Positions 19,299-28,379 of a stretch of DNA of 64,000 nucleotides are shown here, piece by piece. Position 1 is the stretch's first letter. Each line of letters begins with the position of its first letter. The translations under genes were made by a program, and so were the position numbers. The DNA comes from Francisella adeliensis (GTDB lineage Bacteria; Pseudomonadota; Gammaproteobacteria; Francisellales; Francisellaceae). The notes beneath the pieces are model-generated. The model did not search any database. It had not been told where the DNA came from and was given only the letters and a program-made list of their open reading frames with translations. The stretch spans positions 1,054,001 to 1,118,000 of the forward strand of contig NZ_CP021781.1 in NCBI RefSeq assembly GCF_003290445.1, written 5' to 3'.

Positions 19299-20261
19299 AT
19301 GAAAGCTATAAGAAAAGATATTATTGAAGCAACTCGTTATTTTAGTAAATTAGTCGAGCTTGGCTCATATAGTGCGGTCAAATCTTATTATGATATTCAG
19401 ATAAATACTGTTAAAAACAAAATAGAACTACTAGAGGATTATCTAGATTTAAAGCTCACAAAGCCTGAAAACAATCGTATCCTTCCAACTGAAGAAGGGT
19501 TGAAGTTTTATCATTCATGTAAAGAACAATTAAAAGGTTTAGAAAATGCGATAATAAATGTCAAAGATAATGGTTTTGAACAACGCGAATCATTTAAAAT
19601 CTTAGGAACACCATTATTTTTACGAATGCTAATTAATAATGCATTATCAGATATTAGGCAAATTTCTAATAAGCCATTAAATATTTATCTTAATAGCTAT
19701 TTAAATCGTGATCTCAATGGAAGAGAATATAATTTAGACTCGTATAGTATTATTGAAATATATGAAAATGACCTTCAGTATGTAGATTTAGACCGTTGGA
19801 TTATTTGTTACTCTGTTGATGATTTGATTATTCCTGCACATATTTATGGTAAAAAAGATTTTGTAGAACAATTTCATAATTCACCTAAAGAACTACTAAA
19901 AGCTAATATGATTTATCACGACTATGACTTTAATCTTAAAAAAGTTAAGTTCTTAAAAGATGGCTCTCTACACAAACTCAATCGTGATAATGTTGTATAC
20001 ATAGCAAATACAGACTCTCAGAAAATTCCAGTTTTGATGAATGATAATGTTTTAACTATTATGTCAGAATATTGTTATGAAACTCTTATATCAGACTTTA
20101 GTAATATTAAAAAAGTTGATGGATTTGAGATTGATTATCCGGTTGAGTCACATATGATTTTAGTAAATAGAAGTTCACCCTATAAAAGACAACTCATTGA
20201 TATTGTAAGATCAGGAGTAAAAGGCATTAGAATGAAATATGATAAGAGTTTTAAAGGTTAG
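19299..20261 (+). CDS. Divergent LysR-like transcriptional regulator
   Basis: 320 aa. The first 80 residues look like an LTTR winged helix: 'FSKLVELGSYSAVKSYYDIQ' then 'VKNKIELLEDYLDLKL' and 'ILPTEEGLKFYHSCKEQL'. The rest has LTTR-like length but weak similarity to the standard effector domain (strands such as 'FKILGTPLFLRMLI'). Encoded 12 nt after the MHS transporter, so it probably responds to that transporter's substrate. The assignment rests mainly on the N-terminus. Confidence 0.65.
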   Translation: MKAIRKDIIEATRYFSKLVELGSYSAVKSYYDIQINTVKNKIELLEDYLDLKLTKPENNRILPTEEGLKFYHSCKEQLKGLENAIINVKDNGFEQRESFKILGTPLFLRMLINNALSDIRQISNKPLNIYLNSYLNRDLNGREYNLDSYSIIEIYENDLQYVDLDRWIICYSVDDLIIPAHIYGKKDFVEQFHNSPKELLKANMIYHDYDFNLKKVKFLKDGSLHKLNRDNVVYIANTDSQKIPVLMNDNVLTIMSEYCYETLISDFSNIKKVDGFEIDYPVESHMILVNRSSPYKRQLIDIVRSGVKGIRMKYDKSFKG

Positions 20262-20303
20262 TTTAGAAATCTATATAGTACTGAAATTAAATAACTACTA
20301 TCT

Positions 20304-21461
20304 CTAGAAACCTTCTATAAGGTTTATATAATAGTTTAAACCATTTAGCATAGCTTCATTTGATAGATCAAATGTCGGTTCATGCACCATTGAAGTAAAG
20401 CCTTTATTTTCATTTCTAACACCTAAAAAAGCATAGCAGGCAGGGATTTCTTTAGCAAAATATGAAAAATCTTCCGAAGCCATCCAAGGTATACTTGACT
20501 GAATAGCATTTTGCTCTCCAAGAGTCTTTTTCATTGAGGCTAATGATCGCTTTACGGGCTCATCGGAGTTTCTTGTTTCTGGATATCCATTTACAAAATC
20601 AATATCTACAGAACCATTATAAGTTTTAGCTATACCTTCTGCTATATCGTAAATTCTTTTTTTAGCTGTTTGCTGACCATCAGAACTAAGATATCTGACA
20701 GCACCTTTTAGTGTTGATTGATCAGGTATGACATTAAAAGCAGAACCTGAATTAATAGCAGTTACAGACACAACTATAGGGTCAAAGCTATTAGCATTTC
20801 TAGATACGATTGTCTGTACCTGTGTTACAAATGATGATGCCATAATTATAGGATCATTAGATAGCATAGGTGTGCTAGCATGACCACCTTTACCATGAAA
20901 GGTTATTTCAAATAAAGATACGCCTGCAAGAGCTACTGGTGAACAAACTTGCATCTTGCCTTCTTCTAAGGTTGGCAATACATGAATACCATATATTTGA
21001 TCGACACCTATTAGAGCACCATCTTTAATCATCGCAGGTGCTCCGCCAGGAAGAACTTCTTCAGAAGGTTGGAAAATAAAACGAATATTTACATTTAATT
21101 TATCTTTATTAGCAACTAGTTGTTGAGCAGTAACAAGCACCATAGCACAGTGAGAATCATGCCCACACATGTGTGCTTTACCCTCTATCTTTGACTTATA
21201 ATCACAGTTGTTTTTTTCATGAATTGGTAGAGCATCCATATCAGCTCTTAAAGCTATAGTTTTAAACGATTCAGATACTTTTAGATCTGCAACAACTCCT
21301 GTTTTACCAATACCTTCCTTGATTTCTAAACCTAATTTTTTAAGTTCATCAACTATATAAGAAGCTGTGTTTTGAACATCGAAACCTAGTTCTGGATACT
21401 GGTGTATATGTTGTCGTATTCTTGAAAGCTCTGCAATAGCGTTTTTTGAGATATTAATCAT
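20304..21461 (-). CDS. M20-family amidohydrolase (hippurate/N-acyl-amino-acid hydrolase type)
   Basis: 385 aa metallopeptidase-fold enzyme. 'HQYPELGF' start, 'RADMDALPI' (72-80), metal ligands Cys99 and His101 in 'MCGHDSH', the Glu pair 134/135 in 'QPSEEVLPGG', 'GGHASTP' and 'VTAINSGSAFNVIPD' in the lid domain. 'ASEDFSYFA' near the end supplies the last metal-side residues. It should hydrolyse an N-acyl or aminoacyl amide; the substrate (hippurate, indole-acetyl or N-acetyl amino acids) is not readable. Convergent with the LysR-like gene and divergent from xseA. Confidence 0.9.
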   Translation of the reverse strand: MINISKNAIAELSRIRQHIHQYPELGFDVQNTASYIVDELKKLGLEIKEGIGKTGVVADLKVSESFKTIALRADMDALPIHEKNNCDYKSKIEGKAHMCGHDSHCAMVLVTAQQLVANKDKLNVNIRFIFQPSEEVLPGGAPAMIKDGALIGVDQIYGIHVLPTLEEGKMQVCSPVALAGVSLFEITFHGKGGHASTPMLSNDPIIMASSFVTQVQTIVSRNANSFDPIVVSVTAINSGSAFNVIPDQSTLKGAVRYLSSDGQQTAKKRIYDIAEGIAKTYNGSVDIDFVNGYPETRNSDEPVKRSLASMKKTLGEQNAIQSSIPWMASEDFSYFAKEIPACYAFLGVRNENKGFTSMVHEPTFDLSNEAMLNGLNYYINLIEGF

Positions 21462-21483
21462 GTATTAGATTCCTTAGTTATTT

Positions 21484-21504
21484 AGATAATCAACATAATT
21501 ATCT
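21484..21504. promoter_or_regulatory. Inverted repeat in the amidohydrolase/xseA intergenic region
   Basis: AGATAAT-N7-ATTATCT, a perfect 7-bp dyad, lies 23 nt upstream of the M20 hydrolase start and about 105 nt upstream of the preferred xseA start. It may be an operator, but AT-rich dyads also arise by chance here. Confidence 0.3.
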
Positions 21505-21608
21505 CATAATGTATAGTGGTAGTAGTATTCATATTTTGATAAAGGTTGTATATTTGTAAGAGAAGTGTAAAAATTTACAAAACAATTTCTTATATAGCAG
21601 ATTATTCT

Positions 21609-22979
21609 ATGCAAGAATCTCTAAAATTAAGCGAATTTCTAGGACTTATAAAAAGTACCATAGAGATGGGCTTTGGCTATGATGGCTATTGGGTGCGAGC
21701 TGAACTATCTGAATGGCGAAAATCTGGCAAGCATTATTATGGTGAGCTTATAGAGCATGATGGTATAAGTAGATATCCAGTTGCAAAAGTTCGATGTAAT
21801 TGTTGGGCAAATAAAGCTGATTATATTCATCGTAAATTCTTTAGCACTACAGGTGAGAGCCTTCGCTCAGATATGAAGGTAATGCTAAAAGTCGCTGTTA
21901 GCTACCATGTGAGTTTTGGGCTTAGCCTTAATGCGATAGATATCGAGCCTGCATTTACTCTAGGAGATAGACAAGCTCGTAAACTTGATATACTCGAAAC
22001 TCTTACAGCTAAAAACATCATCAATAAAAATAAATCTCTAGCTCTACCAAGTGACTTTACAAGAGTTGCTGTAGTTACAAGTACAACGGCTGCAGGTAAA
22101 GGTGATTTCTTTGAAGAAGCAGATAAGCTACAAGATTTAAATCTGTGTAAATTTGACATCTTTGAAGCTAAAATGCAAGGGCAAGATTGTGCAGTATCAG
22201 TAGCAAGAGCTTTTGATAACATCGCCAACAAAGCTGATAAATATGATGCTATAGTACTTATTCGTGGGGGTGGTTCACAGGCTGATTTGGATTGGTTTAA
22301 TAACATCTTACCTGCTGAAAGTATTTGCAATAGTGAAATAGCTGTAATGGTTGGTATAGGCCATGAACGAGATAGCACAGTTTTAGATGAGATTTGTACT
22401 AAGAAGTTTGACACTCCATCAAAAGTAATAAATTTTATCACAAATTCAATAATTGATAACGCTACAAATGCAAACCATAACTATAAAGCAATTGTGAATA
22501 TAACTAAAAACCTAGCAAAGCAAACTAATGCAAATCTTGAAAGTATTTATAAGGATTTTAAGGTAACGCTAGGAAATTATTTACAAAACATAGATTATCA
22601 AGTTGAGCATAGTTATAAAAACACAAAATCTATAGCAAGTAGTAGCTTGAAACTCTATGAGAAAGCTATAGAAGGACAATACACTAGCATTATTACTGCG
22701 GGTAAAAACTCAATTAAGTACTACAGTCATAGTATTGAAGAATGCTTTAAAAATACAAATACAATATCAAAAAATATGCTTAGTCATTATGCGCAAATTA
22801 GTGAGTATTTGTATAAGCAGATATTATCAGTATCAGTAGAGCCAACTTTAAAGAGAGGTTTTAGCATTACAAAATCTAGTGATGGTAAGTATATAACTAC
22901 AAAAGAGCAAGCAGAAAAATATTCAAATTTAAACATAGTCTACAGTGATGGACAAATAAGCGTCGAGGTAAAAAAATAA
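21609..22979 (+). CDS. xseA: Exodeoxyribonuclease VII large subunit
   Basis: 456 aa from the ATG at 21609, the same length as E. coli XseA; the frame is open from a TTG at 21546 but the extra 21 residues have no counterpart in the family. N-terminal OB-fold ('WVRAELSEW', then the strand region 'YPVAKVRCNCWA'), central catalytic domain with 'VAVVTSTTAAGKGDF', 'IRGGGSQADLDWFN' and 'GIGHERDSTVLDE', then a long coiled-coil C-terminus. It degrades single-stranded DNA from both ends with XseB, whose ATG overlaps its stop by 1 nt. Confidence 0.93.
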   Translation: MQESLKLSEFLGLIKSTIEMGFGYDGYWVRAELSEWRKSGKHYYGELIEHDGISRYPVAKVRCNCWANKADYIHRKFFSTTGESLRSDMKVMLKVAVSYHVSFGLSLNAIDIEPAFTLGDRQARKLDILETLTAKNIINKNKSLALPSDFTRVAVVTSTTAAGKGDFFEEADKLQDLNLCKFDIFEAKMQGQDCAVSVARAFDNIANKADKYDAIVLIRGGGSQADLDWFNNILPAESICNSEIAVMVGIGHERDSTVLDEICTKKFDTPSKVINFITNSIIDNATNANHNYKAIVNITKNLAKQTNANLESIYKDFKVTLGNYLQNIDYQVEHSYKNTKSIASSSLKLYEKAIEGQYTSIITAGKNSIKYYSHSIEECFKNTNTISKNMLSHYAQISEYLYKQILSVSVEPTLKRGFSITKSSDGKYITTKEQAEKYSNLNIVYSDGQISVEVKK

Positions 22980-23182
22980 TGGCAACTCAAAGTAAAAAGT
23001 TTGCAAAAAACTATGAAATATTAGAAGAGATAAATGAAAAGCTACAAGATAGCCAAGATAACCCAGCACTACTTGATGAACTAGCACCTATGCTAGAGCA
23101 AGCTTCAAAGAGTTATAAAGTTTGTAAGGAAAGGATAGCCGCAGCTCAGAAATTTATAGATGAGTTTGAGGGAGAGGTTTAA
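22979..23182 (+). CDS. xseB: Exodeoxyribonuclease VII small subunit
   Basis: 67 aa, helical. 'NYEILEEINEKLQ', 'LLDELAPMLEQASKSYKVCKERI' matches the XseB helix-hairpin that binds the large-subunit coiled coil. It starts in the xseA stop codon (TAATG), the usual coupled arrangement. Confidence 0.9.
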   Translation: MATQSKKFAKNYEILEEINEKLQDSQDNPALLDELAPMLEQASKSYKVCKERIAAAQKFIDEFEGEV

Positions 23183-23213
23183 AGATAAAACTTATAATAA
23201 GAGCATATAATAA

Positions 23214-24131
23214 ATGAATGAAAAACCATGGGAATATAAAAATATAATATCAGCTGATCACGCTGCTGGTATTATTAATGCAAACATACCTAATATTGAA
23301 ATTAATGATATTAAACTACTAGGAGAAGGATGGGATAATACTACATGGATTGTTAATAACAATTTATGTTTTAGGTTTCCCAAACATGATGAAGCTGCAA
23401 TATTATTATCAAATGAAATAAATATATTATCAAAATGCATTAGATCAAAACAGATTAGAGTTCCTTACCCAAAATATATATGCTCATCACCAAAATTATT
23501 TGAATACAACTTTTATGCCCATGACTATATATCTGGGTTGACTGCTGATAATTCTAAATTAAATCGCAATGATAGAATAAATATAGCAGAAAATTTGGCA
23601 ATTTTTTTAAAGGAGTTGCATAATTTCCCTATAGATAAGTGTGTTGAATTGGGTATCAAAAAAGATCAAAGTGATAGGTTAGGTTTTAAACGTAGATATT
23701 TAGAGCTTAAGGAACGTATAGACTATTTAATAGGAAATAATTTACTAGGAGATTGCTCTAAAATTGAACATTTTTATATAAACAATATGAATATTAATAT
23801 CTCTGATATCGTTAGATTATGTCACGGAGATTTATATGCAAAACATTTAATTATAGATAATAAGAATTTATATGGTGTTATAGACTGGGGAGACTCAGAG
23901 CTTATTCATCCAGCTATAGATCTAGCTATTGTATATCAATATCTCCCTAAAGAAGCACATTCTATATTTTGGAATATTTATGGAGAAGTTGAAAATAGTA
24001 TTCATACAATAGCTATACTTAGAGCAATATATAGTTCTGTTACGATAACTTGGTATGCACACCAAGTTAGTGATATATCTCTTTTAAATGAAGGAACTCT
24101 AAGTTTGAAAATGATAAACGAGGTAATATAA
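23214..24131 (+). CDS. Aminoglycoside/macrolide phosphotransferase (APH)-family kinase
   Basis: 305 aa. The nucleotide-binding lobe starts 'LLGEGWDNTTWIV' (35-47), with 'CFRFPK' carrying the likely ATP lysine. The catalytic loop is 'CHGDLYAKHLII' (203-214): His204, Asp206, with His211 where many APH enzymes have Asn. The metal site is 'GVIDWGDSEL' (221-230, Asp224), followed by 'HPAIDLAI'. The HGDL...H pattern is closer to macrolide 2'-phosphotransferases and APH(2'')-like proteins. Whether it confers resistance or acts on a metabolite is unknown; it sits 31 nt after xseB without sign of mobile DNA, so a housekeeping role is as likely. Confidence 0.72.
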   Translation: MNEKPWEYKNIISADHAAGIINANIPNIEINDIKLLGEGWDNTTWIVNNNLCFRFPKHDEAAILLSNEINILSKCIRSKQIRVPYPKYICSSPKLFEYNFYAHDYISGLTADNSKLNRNDRINIAENLAIFLKELHNFPIDKCVELGIKKDQSDRLGFKRRYLELKERIDYLIGNNLLGDCSKIEHFYINNMNINISDIVRLCHGDLYAKHLIIDNKNLYGVIDWGDSELIHPAIDLAIVYQYLPKEAHSIFWNIYGEVENSIHTIAILRAIYSSVTITWYAHQVSDISLLNEGTLSLKMINEVI

Positions 24132-24189
24132 TGAATCTGCTAGAGATAGGAAACATTGAAAATAATTAGCATTTAATTTTTATTCAGAT

Positions 24190-25086
24190 TTATACAAACT
24201 TCTTCAAATAATCAAAAGAATAACTATACTCGAACTTCTTCTTTTTAGAAGTCATATCTTTTTTAGTATCACCTAAAGAAATACTTGCTATCATCCCAGC
24301 TTGAACTTCTACTATTAACTCTTGGTCATCTTGAGTGTATGTTTTTGTAAAAGGTAGCGTTTTACCAAATCGCCAGTCCCAACTTTTTAGTGTTGAGATT
24401 TCTTTTTCTATTAGCTCTTTGTTATGTAATGGAGTTTCTTCATCTATAAGACTCAGCTCAATAGAATCAAAATTTCTCATAAATGAACGCGTAATATCTT
24501 GAGTTTGCATATCTGAGATAATTTCAGATAAATTAAGTACTTTAGAGCGATGAGACTTTACTCCCTTAGTATCTAGTGAGTTATCAATAGGTTGATGAAG
24601 ATAATCGTAAAGTTTAGTAGTATCTGTATGTATCAACAGCGTGCCATGATGAAATGCTCGATCTTTTTTCTCTCTAAAAGCACTACCAGAGACCTTATAC
24701 GTAAAATTTTCATGATCTACTACAACATCATTTCTTTCATTAGGATATAAGTTCAATCCAAGCTTATTTACTACCAAACAGACTAAATCAAGATTAGATT
24801 TCACATCATGCTGATCTTTTGGAGAGATAATAGTATAGTTCAAATTACCATAATCATGGTATACAGTACCTCCACCACTTTGCCTTCTAACAACGGGAAT
24901 ATTGTCTTTATCCATAGCTTTTAAATTACACTCTAACCAAGGGTTTTGAGCTCTACCAATAACGACACAAGGAGCATTTTGCCATAAAAACAATATTTTC
25001 TCATCCTTCAACTGTTCAAGAAAAAGCCAGTTTTCAAGTGCTAAATTAAAATATACGTTATTACTAAGTGATACATAAATCTTCAT
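24190..25086 (-). CDS. lplA: Lipoate-protein ligase A
   Basis: 298 aa. Attaches exogenous lipoate to E2 and H-protein domains through lipoyl-AMP. 'IGRAQNPWLECN', 'VRRQSGGGTVYHDYGNLN' (lipoate-binding loop), 'YKVSGSAFREKKDRAFHHGTLLI' (with the catalytic lysine region around KVSG) and the C-terminal accessory domain 'WDWRFGKTLPFTK' are all present. Divergent from tyrS across 111 nt. It implies lipoate scavenging. Confidence 0.93.
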   Translation of the reverse strand: MKIYVSLSNNVYFNLALENWLFLEQLKDEKILFLWQNAPCVVIGRAQNPWLECNLKAMDKDNIPVVRRQSGGGTVYHDYGNLNYTIISPKDQHDVKSNLDLVCLVVNKLGLNLYPNERNDVVVDHENFTYKVSGSAFREKKDRAFHHGTLLIHTDTTKLYDYLHQPIDNSLDTKGVKSHRSKVLNLSEIISDMQTQDITRSFMRNFDSIELSLIDEETPLHNKELIEKEISTLKSWDWRFGKTLPFTKTYTQDDQELIVEVQAGMIASISLGDTKKDMTSKKKKFEYSYSFDYLKKFV

Positions 25087-25154
25087 GAATTATAAAATAT
25101 GATATTGTTTGCTTAATAAGTATAAGGTTTTATTACAGCTATAAAAGTGTTTTA

Positions 25155-25163
25155 TGATATAAT
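25155..25163 (+). promoter_or_regulatory. Extended -10 promoter of tyrS
   Basis: TGATATAAT is a perfect extended -10 element, about 35 nt before the tyrS ATG. No strong -35 hexamer accompanies it, which is common for extended -10 promoters. Confidence 0.55.
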
Positions 25164-25197
25164 TTTGCTTTATCAAACATATAGTATAAAAGACTAA

Positions 25198-26391
25198 ATG
25201 CCTTCTATAAAAGAAACTTTAGAAATTATAAAAAGAGGGGCTGATGAAGTCCTTATTGAAGCTGAGCTTATAAAAAAGCTTGAGAAGAATAAACCTCTAA
25301 TCATAAAATTTGGTTGCGACCCTACAGCTCCTGATATTCACTTAGGACATACTGTAGTTATCAATAAACTAAAACAACTTCAAGATTTAGGTCATGAAAT
25401 ACATTTCTTAATTGGTGATTTTACTGCCCAGATTGGCGATCCTACTGGCAAAAATGCTACAAGACCTCCACTAACCGCTGAGGAAGTAGCTGCAAATGCT
25501 GAAACTTATACTACACAAGTTTTTAAAATACTTGATAAAGAAAAAACTATTGTGCGTAGAAATGGCGACTGGTTTAATGATATGTCTGCATCAGATATGA
25601 TTAAACTTGCCTCAAACTCTACAGTAGCTAGAATGCTTGAAAGAGATGATTTTTCTAAGCGTTATAAAGGTGGTCAATCTATCTCGATACATGAGTTTTT
25701 ATATCCACTAGTACAGGGCTATGATTCTGTTGCTATGAATGCTGATATTGAGCTTGGTGGTACAGATCAAAAATTTAACCTACTTATGGGCAGAGAGCTT
25801 CAAAAACAAAATAATCAAGAAGCACAAATCATAATCACAATGCCTCTTTTAGAGGGTCTTGATGGCGTTAAGAAAATGTCTAAATCAAGCCAGAACTATA
25901 TCGGTATTGAAGAACCTGCTAATGAAATATTTGGCAAAATCATGTCTATATCTGATGAATTGATGTGGCGTTATTATGAGCTTTTAAGTTTTAAATCTTT
26001 AGAAACTATAGCTAAACTAAAAACTGATGTTGAAAATGGTAAAAACCCTCGTGATATCAAAATTGAATTAGCTCAAGAATTGATCGAAAGATTTCACTCA
26101 AAAGAAGAGGCTGAAAAAGCATATCAAGATTTCGTACAAAGATTTCAAAAAAATCAGATACCAGATGACATAAATACTGTAGAATTAAATACAGGTGAAC
26201 TACCAATAGCAAATTTGCTAAAAGAAGCAGGTCTTGTAGCTAGTACTTCTGAAGCAAACCGTATGATTAAACAGGGTGCTGTTAAAATTGATGGTGAAAA
26301 GTTAGTAGATACTAAAGTATTATTTGGGCAGGGAACAGAAAATGTTTTTCAAGTTGGTAAACGAAAATTTGCAAAGATTGTTATAAAATAA
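25198..26391 (+). CDS. tyrS: Tyrosyl-tRNA synthetase
   Basis: 397 aa class Ic synthetase. The ATP-binding HIGH motif occurs as 'HLGH' in '[10 protein letters not shown]', the second signature is '[10 protein letters not shown]' (KMSKS), and the active-site '[13 protein letters not shown]' recognises tyrosine and tRNA. A C-terminal S4 RNA-binding domain ('[17 protein letters not shown]') is complete. The size and motif variants fit the TyrRS group of about 400 aa found in many gammaproteobacteria. Its terminal codons contain the ribosome binding site of the next small gene. Confidence 0.97.
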   Translation: MPSIKETLEIIKRGADEVLIEAELIKKLEKNKPLIIKFGCDPTAPDIHLGHTVVINKLKQLQDLGHEIHFLIGDFTAQIGDPTGKNATRPPLTAEEVAANAETYTTQVFKILDKEKTIVRRNGDWFNDMSASDMIKLASNSTVARMLERDDFSKRYKGGQSISIHEFLYPLVQGYDSVAMNADIELGGTDQKFNLLMGRELQKQNNQEAQIIITMPLLEGLDGVKKMSKSSQNYIGIEEPANEIFGKIMSISDELMWRYYELLSFKSLETIAKLKTDVENGKNPRDIKIELAQELIERFHSKEEAEKAYQDFVQRFQKNQIPDDINTVELNTGELPIANLLKEAGLVASTSEANRMIKQGAVKIDGEKLVDTKVLFGQGTENVFQVGKRKFAKIVIK

Positions 26392-26403
26392 AGGAGTTTT
26401 AGA

Positions 26404-26568
26404 ATGGATAAGTTTCTATCAATATTTTTCGGAGTTTTAATAATAGTAAGTATTATTACTATCTTTATTAATTTATTCCCCATTGCATTGAAGGTATGTA
26501 TAGTTTCAGCGATTATAAGTGGTGCTATATATGTTGTTTTAAAATTGATTGAGAAATATAGCAATTAA
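26404..26568 (+). CDS. Small single-span or hairpin membrane protein (54 aa), unknown
   Basis: A 54-codon frame starting MDKFLSIFFGVLII, preceded by AAGGAG (26391-26396) 7 nt before the ATG and overlapping the tyrS stop. Nearly the whole product is hydrophobic, with two segments (about 5-28 and 30-46) and a charged end 'KLIEKYSN'. The good ribosome binding site and the close coupling to tyrS support it as a real gene. Function unknown. Confidence 0.6.
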   Translation: MDKFLSIFFGVLIIVSIITIFINLFPIALKVCIVSAIISGAIYVVLKLIEKYSN

Positions 26569-26582
26569 TCTCTTCTAAAAGG

Positions 26583-26588
26583 TATAAT
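26583..26588 (+). promoter_or_regulatory. Candidate -10 element upstream of the small exported protein
   Basis: TATAAT 38 nt before the ATG at 26626, in the 57-nt gap after the 54-aa gene. No matching -35 is evident. Confidence 0.35.
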
Positions 26589-26625
26589 GTTATATGTTAG
26601 CAGTAGTAACTTTTAGAGGTATATT

Positions 26626-26874
26626 ATGAAAAAAACTATTTTAGTCTCGGCAGGATTACTAAGTTGTGTGATGAGTTATGCATTTATGCGACCAGCAGAT
26701 CCTTATGCTATGTATAACGGCCCAGAAGTTTCTGAAGAAAGAGCAGAAGGTTCTGCTTATGTACCACCAGATAGAGAGTTCATAAACTCACAACGTGGTG
26801 AATATATTGACTCAAGAAATAATGAGTTTAGACCAGATCAAGATGCTCAAAGATTGTTTTGGGCAAATAACTAA
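26626..26874 (+). CDS. Small exported protein of unknown function
   Basis: 82 aa. A signal peptide (MKKTILVSAGLLSCVMSYA) with a predicted cut after residue 19 (SYA-F) leaves an acidic, Pro/Tyr/Asn-rich mature region of about 63 aa ('DPYAMYNGPEVSEE', 'YVPPDREFINSQRGEY', 'NNEFRPDQDAQRLFWANN'). An LLSC at 11-14 could be read as a lipobox, but the h-region would be very short. AGAGGT precedes the ATG. No family recognised; probably periplasmic. Confidence 0.65.
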   Translation: MKKTILVSAGLLSCVMSYAFMRPADPYAMYNGPEVSEERAEGSAYVPPDREFINSQRGEYIDSRNNEFRPDQDAQRLFWANN

Positions 26875-27005
26875 AAATAAAGTAATTATTTAATGTTTGT
26901 ATAACCAACAAACCATAACTAGTTCATCATAAAGCTAAGGTATATTTAGAATGTGCCTAACATCAGTGTATAATATTTACTCAAATTAAAAAAAATTCAT
27001 AAATC

Positions 27006-27848
27006 ATGCAAAAATGGCATCAGATCGAATTTATAGTAGACAATAAACAATTAAAAACTATAGAAGAATATCTCTTTGAAAACTCAGCTGGATCGATTAC
27101 AAATACCGAACACTCCGATAATGAATCTAAGCTTACAGTATTATATGAGTTTAAATATGATATTGAGCAAATTCTTAAAAATTTAACTAAAGATATAAGC
27201 ACTGTTACACAAGATCAAATAAATTATGAGATTATAGAAGATCAGCAATGGGAAGCAGCTTGGTTATATGACTATGAGCCAATCGAAATTGGTAAAAATA
27301 TAGTCGTTTATCCAAATTGGCGAGAGCCTCCGACTGATACTCTAAAGACATATATAATTGTAGATCCTAGTATAGCATTTGGCTGTGGTAATCATGAAAC
27401 TACTAAGATGTGCTTAGAATGGCTTGAAAAAAATGTATCTAAAAACACTACAGTTTTAGACTATGGCTGTGGTACTGGTGTACTTGCTATTGGTGCTATA
27501 AAGCTAGGTGCTAAGTATGCTGAAGGCATAGATATTGATCCTAATTCTATCGAATCATCACAAAAAAATGCTCTAGAAAATAATGTAGCAAATAAAACTC
27601 ACTTTAGTGATAATTCTCCGACTCAAAAATTTGATTTGGTGGTAGCAAATATATTTTCAAATATACTCATAAGCTTAGTGGAGAATATAGCCGGTAGTCT
27701 AAAGCAGGATGGTAAATTAGCACTCTCAGGGATAATAGAAAATCAAGTCGATGAAGTTCAAGAAGTATTTAAAAAACATCAAATAGATTTTTCTAAACCT
27801 AAGCAAATGGGACAATGGTTTATGCTTGATGGTGTAAAAAAGACTTAA
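27006..27848 (+). CDS. prmA: Ribosomal protein L11 methyltransferase
   Basis: 280 aa. N-terminal substrate-recognition domain ('MQKWHQIEFIVDNKQLKTIEE' region), short linker, then a Rossmann SAM-dependent methyltransferase: 'DPSIAFGCGNHETTKMCLEWLE' is the PrmA signature, 'VLDYGCGTGVLAIGAIKLG' is motif I, and 'DLVVANIFSNIL' is motif IV. It trimethylates lysines of L11. Confidence 0.95.
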   Translation: MQKWHQIEFIVDNKQLKTIEEYLFENSAGSITNTEHSDNESKLTVLYEFKYDIEQILKNLTKDISTVTQDQINYEIIEDQQWEAAWLYDYEPIEIGKNIVVYPNWREPPTDTLKTYIIVDPSIAFGCGNHETTKMCLEWLEKNVSKNTTVLDYGCGTGVLAIGAIKLGAKYAEGIDIDPNSIESSQKNALENNVANKTHFSDNSPTQKFDLVVANIFSNILISLVENIAGSLKQDGKLALSGIIENQVDEVQEVFKKHQIDFSKPKQMGQWFMLDGVKKT

Positions 27849-27957
27849 AGATCATATAAATAAAAAGCCAGACTTGAGTAAAGCAAAATAAATTCCTGTG
27901 AAAAATTAGTGATGCAAAAAGCTTTTAAGCTTGCTACTACACCACATTTTATGTATG

Positions 27958-27986
27958 TTGTTTACATTTAAAATACATAATAATAT
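27958..27986 (+). promoter_or_regulatory. Candidate promoter of the pantothenate genes
   Basis: TTGTTT (27958-27963), 17-nt spacer, TAATAT (27981-27986). The predicted transcription start would fall at or just after the panD ATG (27992), implying a leaderless mRNA or initiation at the Met codon at 28004; alternatively the true promoter lies further upstream in the 143-nt gap after prmA. Confidence 0.35.
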
Positions 27987-27991
27987 TTGCT

Positions 27992-28378
27992 ATGAAAAGA
28001 ACTATGCTAAAATCAAAAATTCATATGGCTACTATCACAGAAGCTAACCTAAACTACTATGGATCTATAAGTATTGATAAAAACTTATGTGAGCAAGCAG
28101 ACCTTCTACCTTTTGAGAAAGTTGAGATATATAACTGTAATAACGGTAGTAGGTTTGCAACTTATGTAATACTTGGTGAAAAAGGTGAGATGTGTGTAAA
28201 TGGTGCAGCTGCAAGACATGTACAAAAAGGTGATGTTATTATAGTAGCGTCTTATGCATCATATAAAGCTAAAGCATTAGAAAACCATAATCCTAAACTA
28301 GTTTTTGTTGATGAAGCTAATGAAATAAAAGAAATTAAAGGTTATATAGACTCTTCAATAAATAAAAAAGCTAGTTAA
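27992..28378 (+). CDS. panD: Aspartate 1-decarboxylase
   Basis: 128 aa pyruvoyl enzyme making beta-alanine for pantothenate. '[20 protein letters not shown]' aligns from residue 1 with E. coli MIRTMLQGKLH. The self-cleavage site is Gly24-Ser25 in 'YYGSISID', the Tyr-rich '[11 protein letters not shown]' and '[20 protein letters not shown]' complete the fold. A promoter-like TTGTTT-N17-TATAAT-type pair at 27958-27986 is so close that the transcript would start near the ATG. The second Met (28004) is a weaker alternative start. First gene of panD-panG-panBC. Confidence 0.93.
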   Translation: MKRTMLKSKIHMATITEANLNYYGSISIDKNLCEQADLLPFEKVEIYNCNNGSRFATYVILGEKGEMCVNGAAARHVQKGDVIIVASYASYKAKALENHNPKLVFVDEANEIKEIKGYIDSSINKKAS

Positions 28379-28379
28379 T

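Noticed and set aside
21546-21608. TTG-initiated extension of xseA
   Set aside because: The added 21 residues have no family counterpart, and the ATG at 21609 gives exactly the E. coli XseA length.
24131-24169. Short frame starting MNLLEIGNIE after the APH-like gene
   Set aside because: Only 12 codons with no ribosome binding site of its own and no recognisable product.
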